A stretch of DNA of 64,000 bases from Streptoalloteichus hindustanus (lineage in GTDB: Bacteria; Actinomycetota; Actinomycetes; Mycobacteriales; Pseudonocardiaceae): the NCBI RefSeq assembly GCF_900129375.1, contig NZ_FQVN01000001.1, positions 434,001 to 498,000 on the forward strand. The letters are read 5' to 3'. Positions 59,955-64,000 of this stretch are shown one piece after another. The notes below the pieces were generated by a model. It was not told the DNA's origin, made no database searches, and saw only the letters and a program-made list of their open reading frames with translations. The position numbers and the translations under genes were made by a program. The stretch's first letter is position 1. Every line of letters starts with the position of its first letter.

Positions 59955-60710
59955 GTGATCACCGGTGGCGCTCGACGGAACCTCGACGCAGCAAGGTTGT
60001 CGACAGGAGCGAGGCCGGTCAGAGTGGTTCAGCGGGCAGGAGCACGGCTGGTGCCGCTCGGTGTCACGCGCGGCCGGAACGATCCCGTCCACGTCGACTT
60101 CAGCGCCGACCCGCACCTCCTCGTGCTCGGAGCCGAAGGCACGGGGAAAACGACCGCGCTCCGCACTGTCCTGCGTGGCATCGCGCGCCAGTACACGCCG
60201 GACCAGGCTCGGGTGCTGTGCGTCGACTACCGACGTTCCTGGCTCAACGCGGCGTGCGGCCCCGACCACCTCCTCGACCACGTGCGAGCCCCCCAGCAAC
60301 TCTCGGCGCTCGTGCCCGACGTGCACGCCGCGCTGTCCCGTCGGCAGGGGCGGCAGTGGGCCGGTCCCGAGCTCTTCGTCGTGATCGACGACTACGACCT
60401 GGTGGCCACGCCGTCGAACCAGCCGCTGGCCCCGCTGCTCGACCTGCTGCCGCTGGCCGGCGAGATCGGCCTGCGCGTCGTGCTCGCCCTGCGTCCCGGC
60501 CAGGGGCGGCTCCTGGCGCACGACCCGGTCGCACGCGCCCTGCGCGACCTGTCCGCTCCCGGCCTGGCGTTGGGGGTTTCCCTGGACGCGGGCGCGCTTT
60601 TCGGCGCGCTCAGCGCGTCCGCCCTGCCCCCTGGCCAGGGCCTTCTGGTCTCCGCCCAGGGTGAGGGCCGACCAGTTCAGGTCGACTGGACATCGCACGA
60701 TCTCGCGTGA
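59955..60710 (+). CDS. Orphan FtsK/EccC-type ATPase domain
   Basis: This 251-residue protein consists of one P-loop domain like the third ATPase of EccC, the motor of type VII (ESX) secretion. It has [20 protein letters not shown] leading into the Walker A region [20 protein letters not shown], then [12 protein letters not shown] and the Walker [21 protein letters not shown]. No WXG100, EccB, EccD or mycosin genes lie nearby. GGGGAAG precedes the GTG. It may be a remnant of a lost ESX locus or a stand-alone component. Confidence 0.8.
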   Translation: MITGGARRNLDAARLSTGARPVRVVQRAGARLVPLGVTRGRNDPVHVDFSADPHLLVLGAEGTGKTTALRTVLRGIARQYTPDQARVLCVDYRRSWLNAACGPDHLLDHVRAPQQLSALVPDVHAALSRRQGRQWAGPELFVVIDDYDLVATPSNQPLAPLLDLLPLAGEIGLRVVLALRPGQGRLLAHDPVARALRDLSAPGLALGVSLDAGALFGALSASALPPGQGLLVSAQGEGRPVQVDWTSHDLA

Positions 60711-60850
60711 CAGCGGAGGGCGCGAAGCGCTGCCCCACCGCCGAAGCGCTACCGGAAGATCCCACCCTGCCGATCTCCTCACTCGGCCGGCGCGCGGGCT
60801 GCTGCACGCTCATCTGGCACCCGGCCTCGAACGCCGGCTTTGTACCTGGA

Positions 60851-60892
60851 AACGACGAAGGCCCAGGTCTGTTGACCTGGGCCTTCGTCGTT
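60851..60892 (-). terminator. Hairpin directly after the tRNA gene
   Basis: An 18-bp perfect stem beginning AACGACGAAGGCCCAGGT closes over CTGTTG. On the minus strand it starts only two bases past the tRNA 3' end. It can also end transcription of the EccC-like gene. Confidence 0.85.
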
Positions 60893-60894
60893 GG

Positions 60895-60965
60895 AGCGGG
60901 CGACGGGAATCGAACCCGCGTCTACAGCTTGGGAAGCTGTCGTTCTACCATTGAACTACGCCCGC
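60895..60965 (-). tRNA. tRNA-Gly (anticodon CCC)
   Basis: The 71-nt tRNA folds cleanly: a 7-bp acceptor stem (GCGGGCG/CGCCCGC), a D stem GTTC/GAAC, an anticodon stem ACAGC/GCTGT with loop TTCCCAA, and a T arm GCGGG-TTCGATT-CCCGT. The anticodon is CCC and reads GGG codons. The CCA end is not encoded. A strong terminator follows at once. Confidence 0.95.
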
Positions 60966-61078
60966 CTGAGGCGTTGCTGAGCTTACAGGAGGTGCACCGG
61001 GCCCGTGCAAGCGGGTCCCGGCACCGCGTGTCGTGTCGGGCGTCACCTCACCGGTCGGGAGCATTCCCCGCGGTGGCC

Positions 61079-61084
61079 TACCCT
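61079..61084 (+). promoter_or_regulatory. -10 box TACCCT of the leaderless dcd message
   Basis: TACCCT ends six bases before the GTG at 61091, and no ribosome binding site lies between. Transcription would therefore begin at or next to the start codon. Confidence 0.55.
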
Positions 61085-61090
61085 GTGTTG

Positions 61091-61672
61091 GTGCTGCTCA
61101 GCGACACCGATCTGCGTCAGGAAGTCGAGGCCGGGAGGCTCGGCATCGACCCGTTCGAGCCGACGATGCTCCAGCCGTCGAGCATCGACGTCCGGCTCGA
61201 CCGGTTCTTCCGCGTCTTCGACAACACGAAGTACACCCACATCGACCCGTCGCTGCAGCAGGACGAGCTGACGTCGATGGTGGAGAAGGAAGGCGACGAG
61301 GCCTTCGTGCTGCACCCCGGCGAGTTCGTGCTGGGCTCCACGTTCGAGGTCGTCACGCTGCCCGACGACCTGGCCGGCCGGCTGGAGGGCAAGTCCTCGC
61401 TGGGCCGGCTCGGCCTGCTCACCCACTCCACCGCCGGCTTCATCGACCCCGGCTTCTCCGGGCACATCACCCTGGAGCTGTCCAACGTCGCCAACCTGCC
61501 GATCACCCTCTGGCCGGGCATGAAGATCGGGCAACTCTGCCTGTTCCGGCTGACCAGCCCGGCGGAGCACCCGTACGGCTCGGAGGCCGCCGGCTCGCGC
61601 TACCAGCACCAGCGCGGCCCGACCCCGTCGCGGGCCTACCTGAACTTCCACCGCACCGACACCCGCCGCTGA
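61091..61672 (+). CDS. dcd: dCTP deaminase
   Basis: This 193-residue enzyme deaminates dCTP to dUTP; in actinomycetes the bifunctional form also gives dUMP. Typical parts are [60 protein letters not shown] and [15 protein letters not shown] with the catalytic glutamate. The start GTG at 61091 gives the standard LLSD N-terminus. A GTG six bases upstream would add two residues. It is convergent with the cation efflux gene, with only six bases between them. Confidence 0.95.
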   Translation: MLLSDTDLRQEVEAGRLGIDPFEPTMLQPSSIDVRLDRFFRVFDNTKYTHIDPSLQQDELTSMVEKEGDEAFVLHPGEFVLGSTFEVVTLPDDLAGRLEGKSSLGRLGLLTHSTAGFIDPGFSGHITLELSNVANLPITLWPGMKIGQLCLFRLTSPAEHPYGSEAAGSRYQHQRGPTPSRAYLNFHRTDTRR

Positions 61673-61678
61673 CGGCGG

Positions 61679-62680
61679 TCACGTGCGGCGGCGCGTGATC
61701 TGGCCGTAGCGGGCCAGCACCCTGGCCCGCAGGTGCGGGTCCGCGCGGGGCACCGGCTCCAGGAAGATCTCGTCCAGCTCGGCGAACTCCGCCCGGAGCT
61801 CGCCGGCCAGCCGCACGCAGGTCCGCTCCAGCGCGGCCACGCCCAGGGAGTCGTCGAAGTCCAGCCGGGCGCAGAGCAGCACCCGGTCGGTCCCGGTGAC
61901 CATGGTCAGCAGGTCGACGACCGCCTCCACCTCGGGCTGCCGCGCCAGCCACGCGTAGGTCTCGCGCACCAGCCTCGGGTCGGCCTGCCGCCCGATGAGC
62001 AGACCCTTGTTCGTCCGCCCGAGCGTGTAGGCGACCACCACGAGCAGCACGCCGATGGCGAGCGACGCGATCCCGTCCCAGACCGCCGAGCCGGTGAGGT
62101 CGTGCAGGCCGAGGCCGGCGAAGGCGAGGACCAGGCCGACCAGGGCCGCGCTGTCCTCCAGCAGGACGGTCTTGACCGTGGGGTCGTCCGACACGCGCAG
62201 GTACCGGAGGACCGAGCGGTTCTCGGCCCGCGCCTCCCGCCGCGTCTGGCGCACCGCCTGCGTCCAGGACACCAGCTCCATCGCGAAGGCCAGCGCCAGG
62301 ACGACGTAGCCGACGACGGGGCGCACCTGTTCCTGGCCCTCTCCGGCGAGGGTGCGCCCGCCCTCGACGAAGGCGAAGACCGCACCCGATGCGAAGATCG
62401 AGACGGCCGCCATCAGGGACCAGAAGTACCGCTCCTTGCCGTAGCCGAACGGATGGCGGCGGTCGGCGGGGCGGGCCGACCGGCGGAGCGCGGTGAGCAG
62501 CAGGCCCTCGGTGAACGTGTCGGCCACCGAGTGCGCCGCCTCGGCCAGCAGCGCCGCCGAGCCGGTGATCACGCCGGCGACCGCCTTCATCACGGCGATC
62601 CCGAGGTTGACCACCAACGCGAGCACCACGGTGAGCGAGCTCTCGCCGCCCTCGCCCCGCTTCGGTTGGTCGGCCGCCAC
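61679..62680 (-). CDS. Cation diffusion facilitator family transporter
   Basis: This 333-residue protein has six membrane segments and the CDF motifs. VNLGIAVMKAVAGVITGSAA and LLAEAAHSVADTFTEGLLL carry the metal-binding HxxxD, and SRDDP-like RVSDDPTVKTVLLEDSAALV carries the second site. The C-terminal 90 residues form the cytoplasmic metal-binding fold (GTDRVLLCARLDFDD). It likely exports Zn, Co or Fe by proton antiport. GTG at 62680 is a likely start. Confidence 0.93.
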   Translation of the reverse strand: MAADQPKRGEGGESSLTVVLALVVNLGIAVMKAVAGVITGSAALLAEAAHSVADTFTEGLLLTALRRSARPADRRHPFGYGKERYFWSLMAAVSIFASGAVFAFVEGGRTLAGEGQEQVRPVVGYVVLALAFAMELVSWTQAVRQTRREARAENRSVLRYLRVSDDPTVKTVLLEDSAALVGLVLAFAGLGLHDLTGSAVWDGIASLAIGVLLVVVAYTLGRTNKGLLIGRQADPRLVRETYAWLARQPEVEAVVDLLTMVTGTDRVLLCARLDFDDSLGVAALERTCVRLAGELRAEFAELDEIFLEPVPRADPHLRARVLARYGQITRRRT

Positions 62681-62775
62681 GCGATCACCGTACGTCCGCC
62701 GGTCGTCGCGGGCAGCGTGAGCGAACCGCGGCCGCCGACCACGCGTCGCGGGCGGCGCGCCCCGGGCCGGGCCGG

Positions 62776-63249
62776 CTACAACTCGGTGTGCGTGACCTGC
62801 ACCCCGACCGGATGCCGCCAGCGGAGCACGGCCCACTCCGGCCGGCCGCTGAGCGAGTCGAACCAGCGGTCCATGGTCCGCTCCTCGGCGCCGCCGTGGA
62901 ACCACCACTCCTCGCACGCCGGGAGCTCCGCGAGCTCCGGGTCGTCGGCGAACCACAGCGTGCAGCGGAACTCCACGCTCCGCTCGGTCCCGCCGCTGGG
63001 CCGCCGCACCCCGAACCGCCGGGCCAGGACCAGGGCGACGGCGGGCCGGCCGACGTAGTCGCCGCGCCCCACCGAGTACCGCAGCCCGTCGCTGCTCGGC
63101 CGGGCCGGCGACTCGAAGTGGACGTCGGCGAAGGTGTGGAACAGCCGCAACGCCGTGTCGGCGCGGAGCTGCTCGACGGTCAACCCCCGTGCGGCGAGCA
63201 GGTGGTGGAAGGTCGTCGACGCGATGTGGAACGGCGGTTGGTCCGACAC
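62776..63249 (-). CDS. Hypothetical protein divergent from a TetR gene (157 aa)
   Basis: This protein of 157 residues begins VSDQPPFHIASTTFHHLLAA and has a beta-rich fold with LRYSVGRGDYVGRPAVALVL and RSVEFRCTLWFADD. No membrane segment, signal peptide or catalytic motif was recognised. It is divergent from a TetR regulator with 70 bp between the start codons, so that regulator likely controls it. The start is inferred from the divergent arrangement; the longer frame upstream overlaps the regulator. Confidence 0.65.
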   Translation of the reverse strand: MSDQPPFHIASTTFHHLLAARGLTVEQLRADTALRLFHTFADVHFESPARPSSDGLRYSVGRGDYVGRPAVALVLARRFGVRRPSGGTERSVEFRCTLWFADDPELAELPACEEWWFHGGAEERTMDRWFDSLSGRPEWAVLRWRHPVGVQVTHTEL

Positions 63250-63319
63250 CTGACCATCGTGCCCAGATTCCGGCGGCGTGGCCCGGCGGTACCCCGGCGG
63301 CGCTCCGACGGGTGGGAAC

Positions 63320-63910
63320 ATGACCGGAGTGGGAGCCGGGAACGAACAGGGCAGGGTCGACGGCCGCCGGGCCAAGGGGGAGCGCCGGCGCCGGGAGATC
63401 ATCGACGCCACGTTGCGGGTGATCGAGCGCGAGGGCGTGGGCGGGGTGACCCACCGGGTCGTCGCCCGCGAGGCCGAGGTGCCCACCACCGCCACCACCT
63501 ACTACTTCGCCGGCCTGCACGACCTGCTGGTCGCGGCGCTGACGACCGCGGCGGAGGACTACGCCGCGCAGATCCACGAGCTCGCCGCGGCCACGCCGCT
63601 GACCGAGGAGAACGACGTCGACGTGCTGGCGGGTCTGCTCACGGAGGCGGCCGGGCAGCGCCGGGGTCGCACGATCGCCGAGTACGAGCTGCACCTGCTC
63701 GCGGCGCGCCACCCGGCGCTGCGGCCCGCCGCCCGGCGCTGGGTCGAGGTGATGACCGAGATCTGCCGGCCGCTGCTACCGAGCGAGATCGCGTTCCGCG
63801 CGCTGGTGGCGGCGGTGGACGGGCTGATGGTCCAGGCGCTGGTCGCCGACGAGCCGCCGACGGCGGAGGACTTCCGCCCGGTGCTGGAGTACCTCATCCG
63901 CCCCAAGTGA
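63320..63910 (+). CDS. TetR-family transcriptional regulator
   Basis: This 196-residue regulator has its helix-turn-helix at about residues 20-65 (RRREIIDATLRVIEREGVGG, then VVAREAEVPTTATTYYFAGL). The rest is a helical ligand domain (YELHLLAARHPALRPAARRW). GGTGGGAA lies close to the ATG. It is divergent from the hypothetical gene at 62776. No perfect palindrome was seen in the gap. Confidence 0.9.
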   Translation: MTGVGAGNEQGRVDGRRAKGERRRREIIDATLRVIEREGVGGVTHRVVAREAEVPTTATTYYFAGLHDLLVAALTTAAEDYAAQIHELAAATPLTEENDVDVLAGLLTEAAGQRRGRTIAEYELHLLAARHPALRPAARRWVEVMTEICRPLLPSEIAFRALVAAVDGLMVQALVADEPPTAEDFRPVLEYLIRPK

Positions 63911-63950
63911 TCTCCCCGCGCGCCGCGGGCGGCGACTCGTCCCACGGACT

Positions 63951-63963
63951 GTCCACTGTGGAC
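63951..63963. repeat. Perfect palindrome GTCCACTGTGGAC
   Basis: The 13-bp palindrome stands in the gap after the TetR gene. One-mismatch versions occur near 8469, 55266 and 55287, so it may be a recurrent element of this genome. Confidence 0.5.
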
Positions 63964-64000
63964 ACGCCACCGGGTGGCGACCGGGGGGCGGACCGGGCTG

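Noticed and set aside
60700-60970. Integration site of a mobile element at the tRNA-Gly gene
   Set aside because: No integrase and no repeat of the tRNA end was found in the window.

Overview
The window is high-GC DNA with dense, mostly short operons, many GTG starts, four-base stop/start overlaps, apparently leaderless genes and long perfect GC-rich hairpins between convergent genes. Together with the gene content (a FadA2/FabG4/MaoC cluster, a FadE5-type acyl-CoA dehydrogenase, an EccC-like ATPase, XRE-TPR regulators, TTGTCCACA DnaA-type boxes) this points to an actinomycete, most probably of the order Pseudonocardiales. The genus cannot be fixed from the sequence alone. No prophage, insertion sequence, CRISPR array, rRNA operon or large biosynthetic cluster was found. 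This is chromosomal housekeeping and accessory DNA.

Layout. 0-2.2 kb: end of a carbohydrate ABC importer operon (permease and lipoprotein; the second permease lies beyond the left edge). 2.7-5.5 kb: a small conserved protein and a large repeat-containing membrane protein. 5.8-8.3 kb: a polar amino-acid ABC importer. 8.7-11.3 kb: DedA, histidine kinase and LuxR-type response regulator. 11.5-15.5 kb: M20 peptidase, a TetR/membrane-protein pair with a clear operator, and a secreted esterase. 15.7-19.5 kb: branched-chain 2-oxoacid dehydrogenase E1alpha, E1beta and E2. 19.7-25.9 kb: PadR regulator, then a lipid cluster (SCP2 protein, TetR regulator, MaoC dehydratase, FabG4-type reductase, FadA2-type thiolase). 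26-31.4 kb: two GNAT proteins, a SIMPL protein, an APC permease and a stand-alone AAA ATPase. 31.7-36.6 kb: a tiny basic protein, a candidate small transcript, a secreted serine protease, PAP2 phosphatase, methyltransferase and alpha/beta hydrolase. 36.8-42.2 kb: PPC-domain protein, thioredoxin/NHL protein, GroES-like protein and a VanW wall protein. 42.5-46 kb: HxlR/quinone oxidoreductase pair and FadE5. 46.1-49.5 kb: a tandem triplication of an XRE-TPR regulator whose last two copies lack the DNA-binding domain. 49.4-53.8 kb: DoxX, AraC, FKBP, LysE and GNAT genes. 53.8-56.2 kb: a second amino-acid ABC importer. 56.3-64 kb: YnfA, MFS exporter, a LigT-like protein, a polytopic membrane protein, an orphan EccC-like ATPase, tRNA-Gly(CCC), dCTP deaminase, a cation efflux protein and a TetR regulator with a divergent gene.

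How the parts work together. The clearest regulatory unit is the lipid cluster. Almost the same 33-bp double palindrome lies in the SCP2/TetR divergent promoter and in the fabG4/fadA2 divergent promoter, so the TetR protein probably controls both. The FadE5 gene, next to fadA2 in mycobacteria, lies about 20 kb away here under a different pair of TTACC-N4-GGTAA-type boxes. Other unexplained signals are a MerR-type promoter with a 19-bp spacer and no MerR gene nearby, two operator-like boxes 30 bp apart followed by an orphan ribosome binding site, a shared TVVL motif in the PAP2 and VanW proteins that looks like a kinase/FHA target, and the orphan EccC-like ATPase.
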